Source: Diphasiastrum complanatum
Taxonomy: Eukaryota; Streptophyta; Lycopodiopsida; Lycopodiales; Lycopodiaceae
Length of the DNA stretch: 64,000 nt
Assembly: GCA_029204225.1 (NCBI GenBank)
Contig: MU831997.1
Span: 1-64,000, forward strand
Direction of reading: 5' to 3'
Positions 43,588-55,440 of the stretch are shown here, piece by piece. The position numbers and the translations under genes are program-made. Position 1 is the stretch's first letter, and every line of letters starts with the position of its first letter. The notes under the pieces are model-generated. The model was not told the DNA's origin. It was given only the letters and a program-made list of their open reading frames with translations, and did no database searches.

Positions 43588-44816
43588 ATTTGTAAAGCTA
43601 CCTTTACAAGCTTTACTTCCGACGCCACTGGCACCATCATTGCCCCGGCGCCAGCAGCGCCACTGTTGCTTCCGACGTCGTCGACGCCGGCGCCGCTCTC
43701 GGCGCCACTGTGACCAGAATTCAGTCGGCGCCAAATTCTTATGGTTGAAAATCTTTGATCGGGTCTAGCGAAGTTCAGAGAGCTCAGATCGATGTACAAT
43801 CACCTCACATGATCTAGACATGATTAAAGGAAGCTTGAGGATCAATAAATTCTAGAGAAAACGATTTTTTAGAGAGAGAAAATTTTAGAGAGAGAAAACA
43901 TGCTTTACCAACTTGGGTAGAGTACTTGGTATGAGAGGAGGTGGCAACAATACTATAGGGGAGTGCGGGTTGCGACTCAGGGCGAGCTCCAACCAAGTCT
44001 CAGCCTTTCTTGCTGGAATGTTGTCCTGGCGCCCGCCTTGACATGCCAGCGCCCCGGAGACTAGGGTCAGTCACACACTTGAAATGTAACCTTCTCAGAT
44101 TTATCAATAAAGTGAGATTTTCCTCAAACTGACTCTGATTACCTTCTAGGTTTCAGTGTTTGGTAAAAGCGCCTGTTGTAAGGCCGCTTCAAACTTTTTG
44201 ATCTGACACATAGTTGAGGGTCGTATCTTGGGATGTCAGCAGTACGTCGTCGGGACCATTCGGTCCGTGGTGCTAGCGGTATGCTGTCGGGACCATTTGG
44301 TCCAGGAACTGGTTGTCTCCATATAGGTCGCAGCTTGTGGTTCTGAGTGTTCCTTGCATGAACGTGAATGAGTTAAGCTCTTGGGGAACGAGCTCTAACT
44401 TGTCGACTGAGTTGGATGGCTTGCTTGGGTGGAAGTTACCTATTAAGAGCTGTCCAGTCTGGCGTGGCGCCAGGGTGGCTTCCAACGCTCGTGACGAAGC
44501 TTTCAGTTGGTTAAGTCTGATACAAGTCAGACCACTCGCTTGGAATGGATGTTACTCGTTTGTAACGAAGCTTCGAGTTGGTTAAGTTTGATGTATGTCG
44601 GACGACTTGCTTGGAGGGAAGTCACCCACATTGGGACCCCGATCTGGCATGGTGCCAGGTTGGATCTCAATGTTGGTTTTCGAACTTCAAGTTGGTTAAG
44701 TCTGATCGTGGTTGGCGAGTTGGCTGCTTGTATGCCAAGTGGGTTCGAACGGCAAGAGTTGAAGGCTGAAAAGCTAAGTTGTGGTTCTCGGCTCCCTTTG
44801 AGATGCCTGCGCTACA
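43588..44816 (+). repeat. N1 5' LTR
   Basis: It matches 47314-47787 plus 52336-53083. The start is modified (TTTGTAAAGC against TGTTGTAAAGC in the 3' LTR). It ends GCTACA. Many GGCGCC/GGCGCCA blocks (43620-43740) and an AGAGAGA tract (43870-43895) are present. Repeated TCGGGACCATT segments lie at 44250-44305. Confidence 0.85.
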
Positions 44817-44818
44817 TG

Positions 44819-44831
44819 TGGTATCAGAGCC
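44819..44831 (+). other. N1 primer binding site (initiator tRNA-Met)
   Basis: TGGTATCAGAGCC two bases after the LTR end. Confidence 0.9.
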
Positions 44832-45470
44832 GATTGGTCGGTCAGCTATGCGGATCTCACGGAAATGGCCATTGTTTGGGGTTCATCAGGACAACTGTTG
44901 TGCAAGGTGTTGCCCACAGTGTAAGCACGGGTGCGTGCACGATCGTGATGGTCGGCAGAACGAGGAACTTGATGAGTCAAGGTGCTACTCTTGAGGTGTA
45001 AGCACGGTCAGTTCTCGCGGTTCGGGCCTGGTGCTGTCTACACGTAGGACAGATGAGGCAGTGTGCTGCCATTAGATTTTCTGTAAGCACGGTCTGTGCC
45101 TTGTGGGGTGCGGGGTGACATATTCGCGATAGCCGCCGCTCGTTTAGCTATAAGGGCTATCGACCAAATTTGGTGGGGGCGTTATTGAGGCAATGTGCTG
45201 CCTAACGGTGAAAGCACGGGTGGTCCACGATCGGAGTGGTATGCTGCTGATCGTTTAGCTATAAGGGCTATCGACTAGATTTGGTGGGAGCGTTACTGAG
45301 GCATTGTGCTGCCTAGCAGTGAAAGCACGGGTGCATCCACGGTCGGGGGGGTATATCGAGAATAGCTGCCGATCGTTTAGCTATAAGGGCTATCGACCAG
45401 ATTTGATGGGGCGTGACTGAGGCAATGTGCTACTTAATGGTGAAAGCACGGATAGTTGGATGAGTGTCCT
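44832..45470 (+). repeat. N1 leader with ~111-121 bp repeats
   Basis: CGTTTAGCTATAAGGGCTAT starts at 45141, 45252 and 45373, each followed by CGACYAGATTTG-TGGG and GTGCTGCCTA...GTGAAAGCACGG. The same module occurs once in N2 at 49071. The first ~130 bases after the primer site also match N2. Leader position and conservation suggest an RNA signal such as packaging; this is inference. Confidence 0.75.
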
Positions 45471-47313
45471 CTGTGGGCTGATTCTGTGATCGATCTGTAT
45501 GGGTGCGGCCAGGAAAAGGTCCTTTGGCAGGGCTATCTCAAAGAGGGACCTGTCTTTGTTACCTGTTAGTAAACTTGTCTGAGTGTCTTGCTTGTATGTA
45601 TTCATGGTGAGTCTTAGTAGTCATGCTTTGCCTGATTTGCATGATTGCTTGTGATACAAGGAGCTGATGACTCGAGAAGGAACCTTTCTTTTGAAGGATG
45701 ATACCATCAAACAAAGAGGATTAGAAAATTTGTGGGGCGGATTTGCAGTTCAAGTACTAGCACGTGAATGACAATGAAATGACTCTATGTTTTCAAAGGA
45801 GGGATGGCTAGCCTGTTACTTGGGTTAGTTTCATTTGTGACAACGCCCACCAGACGCAAGCAAAAAGTCAAAAGTTGAAATGGCAATTTCAGGGGAGATC
45901 TTATATGGAGCAGTTGGTCTTCATTTGGGATGGCTATCTTCGAAACTGAAACTCACTGAGCATGGGTGACATCCAGTATTAGTTGGATTTTTCCTCAAAG
46001 AGGAAAAGACTAGGATCCTCTTCAGAGATTCGCAACAAGTTGGATCAAGCCATAATCCTAGCAAATGGGAAGTAAAGTGCCGGAAAGGCTTTTTGTTTGA
46101 GAACTCTACTCTAAGTTCGATCAGCTGATTTTATAAGCGGAGGGGAACTATCACACACACCTCTCCCTTGGGGCAAATTTTGGATGAAAGTTGATCAAAA
46201 CGGGAGCAAATTCAAGGTGACCTAGCCATACTCACACGAGGAGACTGGCGAACTTTGGACCTAATAAGTTGACAAGTTTTTGTTGTGGAAAGGAAAGCTT
46301 GTTATAGGCTTTCTCTGGACCAGCAATGATGAGGAGACATAATGAGTACACTGACTTGTGTTATGTGTAAAGCAACTGATCAATGAAGGAACTGTGAAAG
46401 TTGAGTCTTGCACGAGAGACTTGGTACTTCGAACGGACGCTATGGGACAGTTCGTATTGAAATTGGACTAGTGCAAACTCTGGGTGCATGTGTCTGATTC
46501 AAAGAGAGCTACTTGAAGCCAAGCTAGATATACACTTCTTGTTTTGACTGTGAGGCAACTGACCAGTGATGGAATTGTGAAAGTCAAGTTTTGCGCAATG
46601 GACATGGTGCTTCAAACAAATGTGAAGAGATAGTTCGTATGCGGATCAAACTGGTGCAATCCCTTGGCTCTCCACGAGATCAATTGTTACATTTGGGCTG
46701 ATTCAGAGACAGCTACTTCAAGCTAAGTGAGAGGTGCGTTGCGAAGTACTCAATCTTTGCCTACCTTAAAGAGCCAAAAAGGAAAAGTATCAAGATCAGG
46801 CTGGGACAAGGAGAGAAATAAATGTGCAAAAGCAACAAGGCACGGAGTGGACCATAAAGTGGGCAATCAAACGATAAATCCTTTGGCTCAGGGAGCCCTG
46901 ATACCTGTGCGGAACTAATCAAATCTGGATCTCAGGGAGCTCAACACAAAGTGCATCAAGGACAAATCAAGAGCTCAAAGGAGTTCCAAAGTCAAAAAGA
47001 CAGAAGTGATAGGGGCGAAGATTTCACAAAAGAAACCTCTGTCACCAGTTAATAAGGTTCTTGGGTTTTACGTAAGTGATATGAAATTTACGCTTTTCCC
47101 AGACAAAGTGATATTTTCAAGTTATGTAATTTTTCAATACAAAGAGCTGAGCCTCCGACTTGTGGTGTGCCAGTTACCATGTTAATAAAAAGTGGCCAGT
47201 AAATTGAGTATTGTGCCAAGTAGCTTAAATGTATAGTTATTTTTAATTGGGAGACACCTTTACTTTAATCTGATATTTGATGAGGACATCAGATTTTGTA
47301 AAGGTGGGGTGGA
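45471..47313 (+). other. N1 internal region, no recognised gene
   Basis: Frames are short and broken. A tandem duplication of about 185 bp is visible: CAACTGATCAATG-AGGAACTGTGAAAGT near 46370 recurs near 46555, and AGAGCTACTTGAAGC-AAG near 46505 recurs near 46693. A purine tract (AAGGTGGGGTGGA, 47301-47313) precedes the 3' LTR. Confidence 0.6.
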
Positions 47314-47787
47314 TGTTGTAAAGCTATCTTTGCAAGCTTTACTTCCAGTGCCACTAGCGCTAGCATTGCCCCAGCGCCATCAGCGCCACTGCTGCTCCCG
47401 GCGCCCCTCCCGACTCCCCTCCCGGCGCCACTGTGACTAGAATCCAGCCGGCGCCAAGTTCCTATGACTGAAAATCTTTGATCGGTTCTAGCGAAGTCCA
47501 GAGAGCTCAGATCGATGTGCAATCACCTGACACGATCTAGGCATGATTAAAGGAAGCCCGAGGATCAATAGATTCTAGAGAGAGAAAATACTAGAGAGAG
47601 AAAACGTGCTTTACCAGCCTGGGTAGAGTACTTGGTATGAGGAGAGATGGCGAATCCCACCAATACTATAGAGGAGTGCGGGTTGCGACTCAGGGAGAGC
47701 TCCAACCAAGTCTCAGCCTCCCTTGCTGGAATGTTAACCTGGCGCCCGCCTTGGCATGCCAGCGCCCCGGAGACTAGAGTCGGTCAC
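47314..47787 (+). repeat. N1 3' LTR, left part
   Basis: TGTTGTAAAGCTATC start after the purine tract; runs to GGTCAC, where N2 is inserted. It resumes at 52336. Confidence 0.9.
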
Positions 47788-48671
47788 TGTTGTAAAGCTG
47801 ACTCAAATGCACCCAATGTGCCCTGTAAGACTCTAAGGGGTGACGCTCCCTATGGTCCCAAAGCAAGTTAGAAAGTCAAGGACTGAGCCTCCGACCTATG
47901 GTGAGCCAGTCAAGTAGTCACAAGTCATGAGCAAGCTCTGGAGCTCGAGTCAAGGCCTAGTGAGGAGTCAAGTTGATTCTGCTGCCGGGACGGCTCCCAG
48001 GACCCATGTCCGAGAGCCAGACAGATTCTGCCAGGCTTGCCAGGCTTAATCAGCAAAATAAATACTAAGTCCAGAAAAGCGTGCTTTACCAGAAAGCACT
48101 ATATTCCAGGACAAAGGGGGCGCGCCGAATCACACCAGAACTATAGGGGGAGTTCGACAGACAGAAACTTGGGCAGCTCAACCAGCGCTAGGAATCCAGT
48201 CGCCAGGTCTTAGCTTCCTCTACCAGCACGAGCCAGGCACAATGCCCAGCACGTGCTGGTGGCCCCGAGACCAGTCAGTCTATGTATGAATGTAACCTCT
48301 TCCAAATCTGATAAAGTTGATCCTTGGGGATGATTACCATTTCGGTTTCACCTCCGGGACTGGTCCAAGTGGAAGGACCCTTACTACAATCTTTTTGAGT
48401 CGTCGGCATCAAAGGGACCACGTCACCGACGTGTGACTTGCCGCTATGCCAATTGGTTAGTTTGGCGACCACTATGCCTTTGGTTACCTTTTGGGGACGG
48501 ATTCTGAGTTGGCTTTTGGGTTGGTTGGGATTCCAGTTTTCTTAAGTCTGTTAAGCTTGTTACGTTTCTAAGTTGGCTTTTACGTAAGTGCATGATGGAT
48601 TAATGTTAGACTGAAGCGCATGTTGGGGAAACTGCTCAAGTTTCAACGCCCTTTGATGCACCGGCGCAACA
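47788..48671 (+). repeat. N2 5' LTR
   Basis: 884 bp, TGTTGTAAAGCTGACTC...CGGCGCAACA. The first 11 bases equal those of the N1 3' LTR. It contains GTCACCGACGTGTG and ACGTGCTGGTGGCC blocks. Confidence 0.92.
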
Positions 48672-48673
48672 TG

Positions 48674-48686
48674 TGGTATCAGAGCC
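48674..48686 (+). other. N2 primer binding site (initiator tRNA-Met)
   Basis: TGGTATCAGAGCC two bases after the LTR, the same spacing as in N1. Confidence 0.92.
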
Positions 48687-49418
48687 GACTAGCCGGTCAG
48701 CTACACAAATCTCACAGGGAGGACCACTTTTTGGGATTTGTCAAGACAACCGTTGTGCAAGGTGTTGCTCACAGTGTAAGCATGGGTGCGTCCACGGTCG
48801 GGGTGGTCAGCAGAACGGGGGACTTGATGAGTCAATGTGTTGCCCTTGAGGTGTAAGCACGATCAGTTCTCGCGGTTCGGGCTTGGCGCCGTCTGCACGT
48901 AGGACAGATGAGACAAAGTGCTGCCTAGGTAGGTGAAAGCATGGTCTGTGCCTTGTGGGGTGCGGGGTGACATATTCGAACTGTACGGGTTAACCATTGA
49001 TACAAAGATGTTGTTCGAATTCGGGTGTAAAGCACGGGTGTGTCCACGATCGGGGTGGTATGCTGCTGATCGTTTAGCTATAAGGGCTATCGACCAGATG
49101 TGGTGGGGCGTGACTGAGGCAATGTGTTGCTTAATGGTGAAAGCACGGATGGTTTGATGGATATTTCCCATGGGATAATTCTGTGATGGATTTGCATGGG
49201 CGCAGCTAGGCAAAGATCCTATGTCCGGTCTCAAGGGGGATGTGACTTGAGAGGGATCCTCTGGGTCTGCTTTGGTTGGTATGTTTGTTTGTTGTGTGCT
49301 TGCCCGGACCTGAATAATCCCTGATTCCTACTTGGTTCTCCGGTGATTTGATCATGCTCATTTGAAGAGGAGATACTTTTTTTATTGAAGCAGACTTAAT
49401 AAAAAAGGAAAGAAAGCT
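48687..49418 (+). other. N2 leader
   Basis: Closely related to the N1 leader: GTTGTGCAAGGTGTTGC-CACAGTGTAAGCA, GATCAGTTCTCGCGGTTCGGG and one copy of the CGTTTAGCTATAAGGGCTAT module at 49071. No ORF of note. Confidence 0.75.
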
Positions 49419-50433
49419 ATGGGGCCCAGTGTGCAAAGGGGAGAACTTTCAAAAAGAGAAGGAAAACAGACTAGTGGAAGTGCAACGCTTACCAGGATGG
49501 ATGACCACCTTGATGAATCGCGAGCATTAACAGATGGGGGGGAGCAAGGCCGAGAATATGGCTCTCGCTTGCACCGAGATGGCGCCAGATCCAAATCGAG
49601 AAAGAAAGAGCGTATGCACGCCCCAATGGCACCTTCTCAAGAAGAAATCAGCGCCCCTTCTGAACCGGTACCAAGAGATGAACCCATGCTAGAGGCGTAC
49701 CAAGACCTCTTTGATGTGAAGATGCGCCAATACCTATCCAGCACAATGGCAGCTATACTTAGTGAGGTAATGAAGGACAGAGAAATAGAAAGGAAAGAGT
49801 GGCAAGTGTCCATGCGAGCCATGAACCAGAGTCAAAGAACTGAGAGATGGGCTAACACAACTCAAAGCCAGATTTGAGGAGCTGGAGACCACAAGAGGGA
49901 ATGCAGGGATGTCTCCTCCACTCAGACCAAGGGATACTCCATCGCAAAACGTAGAAGGCCCAAAGAAGAATGCTAAAGTGAAAGCACCGCCCACTTTCAA
50001 AGGGGAGCATGACGTTCGAGTTGTGGAGGATTGGTTGTTTCACATAGACCATTACTTTCGCTTGATGAATACCCCTGAAGAAGAGAGAGCAGACTTGGCA
50101 TTAGCATATTTTGACGGTTACACAACAAATTGGTATCGAGTGGCAGAGATGCAGTTTCGGACATGGGATGCATTCAAGAATGCGCTACGAGAGGAGTTCA
50201 TAACCAAAGATTCACACATGAGGTTGAGGGCAGAATTATCAGGACTCAAGCAAAGAGGTTCGCTACGAGAGTACCTGAACAAATTCAGACAGAGCATATG
50301 GGTAATTGAAGATATGTCGAAAGCCGATAAGGCCCACTACCTCTTGTCTGTAATGCAGACATGGACCCGACGAGCAATGACGGAGTCCGACCTGAATGCC
50401 CTACAACAAATAGGGGCACTTGCAACTTATTGA
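49419..50433 (+). pseudogene. N2 Gag (one frameshift)
   Basis: The first frame (49419-49877) is a charged N-terminus: basic KSRKKERMH followed by MLEAYQDLFDVKMRQYL. A shift near 49830 leads to a coiled coil (ELRDGLTQLKARFEELE) and the Ty3/gypsy Gag domain in the next frame: PPTFKGEHDVRVVEDWLFHI, YFDGYTTNWYRVAEM, LREEFITKDSHMRLRAELSG and REYLNKFRQSIWVIEDM, ending at 50433. No zinc knuckle was found. Gag would form particles; the Gag-domain frame stays open from at least 49909 to 50433, which fits recent function. The start codon is not certain. Confidence 0.85.
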
Positions 50434-51054
50434 GAACATCTTATGGCGACTCCTACAAAAGGATCAAAGTTGTTGCACCTCAAAGGCTGCATCCAAGGCA
50501 AGATCAATTCACTTCATGGTGGATCTGGGAGCATCGCATAACTACTTGTCAGAAAGTTTGGCATAGGAATTGGGCATTCAATGTGAAGAAAATGCGACCC
50601 CTATCTGTGTGGAGACCGCCAAAGGTACAATGACAACTTGTAGATTGGCAACCAATTTGCCAATCTCGCTGGGACTTGGAAAAATCGATTAACGTTCACA
50701 GTTTTGAAAATGACTGCTTTTGACGCCATCTTAGGACTAAGTTGGTTTAATGAACATGTGGTGGCCTTCCTGGCAAAGGGGGTTAATCTTGTGTTGTTAT
50801 ATAATGGCAAAAAACCTTGTGTCGTTAGAGGTGTGCTAGGAGATCAATTAGAGATGAATGATACAACTAAAGCTGAGCCAACGATCCCTTCAAATCTCAT
50901 TCACCTCTTCAACGAAGGAGAACCAGCAGAAATCAATCAGGCGACACAAACTCAGAAGGAGCCACCAGTACCTGCAACGTCCACATCAAAGATGGATCCG
51001 AGTGCCGATCCCGAGCTCAAGGAGCTCACCTTTTGCGACCAACGGAAAATATAG
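50434..51054 (+). pseudogene. N2 protease-like domain
   Basis: FMVDLGASHNYLSE at about 50512-50553 resembles the retropepsin-type active-site region, but Asp-Leu-Gly-Ala replaces Asp-Ser/Thr-Gly-Ala. A stop follows at about 50563 and more frame changes after that. The C-terminal half is recognisable at 50704-50830 (FDAILGLSWFNEHVVAFLAK), like the ILGMDWL motif of gypsy protease. A Thr/Pro-rich tail ends at 51054. 51055-51403 is noncoding. Confidence 0.65.
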
Positions 51055-51403
51055 AGTCCAAGGGGACTCATTTCAATGTGCTACAAATGACATATCTTAG
51101 GCTCAATGGAGCCCAGGTACCTTTTTCTTTCCATGTTAATAAAACAGGCTACTAGTTTTCATGGGGCCTAAAGTACTTTGAATAATGTTGCAACTTTACA
51201 CAGGTTTTATGTAAATGAACTAGATCTACACTTTTCTTGTGCTAAGTGCAAAAGTGATTTCTTATTTTAGAGGTTTGTCTTTTCTTTGGCCGGTGAATCA
51301 AACCCGTGCCCTTGTAATTGTGAATAAAGTTCGTCTGGTGAATCAAGCCCGTGTCGTAAGTCTTAAGTTCTAGTTTGGCCTTGATGAGGACATCAGCTTT
51401 CTC

Positions 51404-51417
51404 AAACGAGGGGAGGA
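51404..51417 (+). other. N2 polypurine tract
   Basis: AAACGAGGGGAGGA just before the 3' LTR. It follows a TTGATGAGGACATCAG block shared with N1 (47280-47293), which can pair as a short stem (TGATG/CATCA). Confidence 0.8.
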
Positions 51418-52335
51418 TGTTGTAGAGCTGACTCGGGTGCACCCAGTGTGCCCTATAAGAATCTAAGGGGTGACGCTCCCTATGGTCCCAGAGCAAGTTA
51501 GAAAGTCAAGGACTGAGCCTCCGACTTGTGGTGAGCTAGTCAAGTAGTCACAAGTCATGAGCTAGCTCTGGAGCTCGAGTCATGGCCTAGTGAGGAATCA
51601 AGTTGATTTTGCCACAGGGACGGCTCCCGGGACCCATGTCCGGGAGCCAGACTGATTTTGCTAGGCTTGCCAGGCTTAATCAGCAAAATAAAAACTAAGT
51701 CCAGAAAAGCATGCTTTACCATAAAGCACTATATTCCAGGACAGAGGGGGCGCGCCGAATCACACTCGAACTATAGGAGGAGTCCGACAAACAAAAACTT
51801 GGGCAGCTCAACCAACGCTAAGAATCCAGTCACCAAGTCTCAGCTCTCTCTACAAGCATGAGCTAGGCACAATGCCCAGCACGTGCTGGTGGCCCCGAGA
51901 CCAGTCAGTCTATGTATGAATGTAACCTCTTCCAAATCTAATAAAGTTGATCCTTGGGGATGATTACCATTTCAGTTTCGCCTCCGAGACTGGTCCAACT
52001 GGAAGGACCCTTACTACAACCTTTTTGCATCATCGACGTCAAAGGGATCACGTCACCGACGTGTGGCTTGCCGCTATGCCAATTGGTCAGTTTGGCGACC
52101 ACTATGCTTTGGGTTTCATGTGTGGCTTGTCTTTGCCTTTGGTTACCTTTTGGGGATGGATTCTGAATTGGCTTTCGGGTTGGTTGGGATTCCAGTTTTC
52201 TTAAGTCTGAATGGTTAAGCTTGTTACGTTTCTAAGTTGGCTGTTACGTAAGTGCATGATGGATGAATGTTAGACTTAAGCGCATGTTGAGGAAACTGCT
52301 CAAGTTTTAGTGCCCTTTCAGGCGCCGGCGCAATA
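51418..52335 (+). repeat. N2 3' LTR
   Basis: 918 bp, TGTTGTAGAGCTGACTC...GGCGCAATA; longer than the 5' LTR mainly through an insertion near 52105-52140 (GGTTTCATGTGTGGCTTG region). Numerous substitutions; terminal C changed to T. Confidence 0.9.
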
Positions 52336-53083
52336 GTCACACACTTGAAATGCAAACTTCTCAGATTTATCAATAAAGTGGGATTTTTCTCAAACTGACT
52401 CTGATTACCTTCTGGGTTTCAGTGTCCGGTAAAAGCGCCGGTTGTAAGGCCGCTTCAAACTTTTTGATCTGGCACATAGTTGAGGGTCGTATCCCGGGAC
52501 GCCAGCGGTATACTGTCGGGACCATTCGATTCGTGGCGCCAGCGGTATGCTGTCGGGACCATTTGGTCCAGGAACTGGTTGTCTCCATATATGTCACGGC
52601 TTGTGGTTCTGAGTATTCCTTGCATGAACGTGAATGTGTTAAGCTCTTGAGGAACGGGCTCTAACCTGTCGATTGAGTTGGATGGCTTGCTTGGGTGGAA
52701 GTTACCTGTTTATGGCTGTCCAGTCTGGCGTGGCTCCAATTTGGCTTCCAGCGCTCGTGACGAAGCTTTCAGTTGGTTAAGTCTGATGTAAGTCAGACCA
52801 CTTGCTTGGAATGGATGTTACTCGTTTGTAACGAAGCTTCGAGTCGGTTAAGTTTGATGTATGTCGGACGACTTGCTGGGAGAGAAGTCACCCACATCGG
52901 GACCCCCGATCTGGAATAGCGCCAGGTTGGATCTCAATGTTGGTTTCCGAACTTCAAGTTGGTTAAGTCTGATCGTGGTTGGCGAGTTGGCTGCTTGTAT
53001 GTCAAGTGGGTTTGGATGGCAAGAGTTGAAGGTTGAGAAGTTAAGTCGTGGTTCTTGGCTCCCTTTGGGATGCCTGCGCTACA
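52336..53083 (+). repeat. N1 3' LTR, right part
   Basis: Continues the N1 LTR from GTCACACACTTGAAATG to GCTACA, in line with 44070-44816. Confidence 0.9.
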
Positions 53084-53920
53084 ACGAGGGCCCTCCCAGC
53101 AAGGAAGGCCCTTAGATAGGGCCTTCCCCCCACAAGAGTCATTGTTAAGTCTTTCTTTCTAGTCGAAAATAAATGCACCGAGCTAATAAGTAATTCACAT
53201 TGAGGCCAACAGATTGGATTGGGACCATAAGTTGCATGCTGTGAGAAATTATCAACAAGTTTAGTAAATGTGCATCACAATAAAATAACAAAATTTACTT
53301 ATTCTTTATGTGGTTGAAATCTGCATAGGTTGTTCTTTCTACATGCAATATTATTCTAAAGTCAGAATGAACCCATTTAAGCTATCTCTTGACTTACTGC
53401 CAAGTGCTCAGGTTTCCCTTGTATTTCGGAGTCACCTCCTCGGGGGTCACACAATGTTCACGTGGAGTTTACAACCAAAATTTTAGGTGATCATTCTTCT
53501 CATTATCAGCCAATCAAATGTTAATACATAGCACATGAGCTTTCCGGTGGAATGTGCATGTGGATAGCCACAATGACGGGATGCCATATAGCACATGCAC
53601 ATTATGGTGAAATGTGAATGTTCTATGTGGCAACCTATCATTGGCTATCCACATTCCACCAAACAACAAAATTGACAAAAATGTAAAACAAAATTGCACT
53701 AAAAATGTGAAAAAAAAATATAATGTGAAAAAAAAAACCAAAAAACGGTCCACCTTTGCACATTGGCATTATGCAGGAGAAGACCCTATTCCTCTCCGGC
53801 ATTCTGCCTACTTGGGAACACGCCCTCGGGCTCCCACCCTCGGGCAGTGGCCCTCCCAGGGTGGAACGCCCTCGAGGGAGGTCCTTGCCCCCACAAAATG
53901 CTAAAAGAGAGGGGCTTACA
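53084..53920. repeat. Dispersed repeat: right half of copy 1 and copy 2
   Basis: 53084-53150 (GAGGGCCCTCCCAGC...CCTTCCCCCCACAA) completes the copy that N1 split at 43580. 53400-53920 is a second copy with the same blocks, ending GGTCCTTGCCCCCACAA. The stretch 53150-53400 between them is AT-rich with nothing recognised. No coding potential; family unknown. Confidence 0.55.
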
Positions 53921-55440
53921 TTTGAAATTTGATAATTATAGTGTTTTTTTTTTTAGCTTTGTCATGATAGTGGTAATCGATTGTGATGATTTTTTTAAAG
54001 ATGAGACGTCAAACTTAGGTGTTGAGCATTAAAATGAGTTTTTAACACAAAAAATTTTGAAACGGGTCAAAATCCTAAGAAAGATGAAAAATTTAGCAAT
54101 TTTTCAAATTTTGTCCAAAAACGTGTTTTTCTAAGAAATCTTTTTCCAAATTCACAAAATTTAATGAATAAAGATACATTTTGACAAAAAAAAAAAAAAA
54201 ACCAATGCACAATGCTACAAATTTTTGATAAAATTGCTCAAATCAAAGGTGACCATCATGTCAAACAAGTATCTAGTTTTTCAATAATCTAAATTAACAT
54301 TTAAAAGGAAAAAAACTCGTAAAATATACTCCATGTTGATTGTGAGAAATTCATAAAAGAAAAACAAAAAATTCAAAATCCCTTTAATATTGAATTTTTG
54401 ATCATTCAAATTTCAAAAAGTTTTTGATGCTCTAAATCAAACAAAGAACTTTAGCGATTATAAAAGGATCATGATGTTTTATTTTGTTCAAAAGCTAAAG
54501 AATATTAATGTCTTTTGCTTTTATTGACACTTGAAATTATTGAAAATAATCGAACATGAATACAAAAACTAAACTCAATTATGATTTACCATTTCACCAT
54601 TCTAAAACAAATTTCAATTAGAAAATAAATATACAAGTATTTGTCACAACATAGCTCTATACAGTGTTTAATCCAAATATGGTGTCAAAAGATACCAAAG
54701 CTTGTGAAAAACACCATTAAAAAAAATTAATGAGAATTAAAATACAAACACTAGTGTTCGTGGTCAATATAGTTTCAAACTCAAAAGGCCCAAAATGCAT
54801 TTCAGGCGGGGGCAGTACAAAGAGCCTTTTCTTTTTGCGAAAAGAGTCTCAAAACCCCTAAAAATGGTCTAAAAATTTTAAAAATGACTAAACTACTAAA
54901 AAAAAAGGCCCAATTCTAATACTACTTTTAGGTATTATACTAGGTACCTTATTTTTATCTTTTTTGGTACCTTTTTTTGTATTTTTTATTTAAAAATATT
55001 GCATGTTTCGTGGCCACAGTATAGAACGGAACCATTCTTTATTGCTTCTTAGGATTCAAATTGAATTATTATTTCATGATTTTTGATATTTTCATAAAAT
55101 TTTAATTTTTTTTTGAGATTTTTTAAATATGAAAACATAATTTGATTTTTTAATTTTTAGATTTTGCATTTTGAGTTTTAAATATTTGAAATTCTAAGCT
55201 TTTGAAAAAAAAAATTGTTTTTAATTTAAATTTTTGAACTTTTGTAATCCAGTTATTTTGTTCAATTTTGTCTTTTTGAAAAAATTTTACTTCGTAAATT
55301 CCACATTTAGAACTTTTAAATTTTAATTTTGTGAATATTTTAAAATATAAAATTGTCTAAACTTTCAAAAATTTTATTTTATTTTTTGAATTTTACATTG
55401 ATTTTTAAAAAATTTAAATATATTTCTCAACTCTCACCTA
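53921..55440. other. AT-rich low-complexity stretch
   Basis: Long A- and T-rich text with recurring TTTTGAAATTTT-like words, no ORF with a domain. Nothing else is seen. Confidence 0.5.

Larger units (their letters stand above)
47788..52335 (+). mobile_element. N2: Gag-only LTR retrotransposon inserted in the N1 3' LTR
   Basis: LTRs 47788-48671 and 51418-52335, initiator tRNA-Met primer site, a Gag and protease-like region (49419-51054), then purine tract and 3' LTR with no RT or integrase. The target duplication GTCAC (47783-47787, 52336-52340) is exact, and the empty site equals the uninterrupted N1 5' LTR near 44070. Content fits the TR-GAG type of non-autonomous plant element. Confidence 0.92.
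43581..53083 (+). mobile_element. N1: LTR element without pol, interrupted by N2
   Basis: It has LTRs of about 1.2 kb (43588-44816; 47314-53083 without N2), initiator tRNA-Met primer site, 2.5 kb of internal sequence and a purine tract. No Gag, protease, RT or integrase motif is found inside. A possible 5-bp target duplication is ACGAG (43576-43580 and 53084-53088), with the first bases of the 5' LTR altered. It is a non-autonomous element (LARD/TRIM-like in content). Confidence 0.82.
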
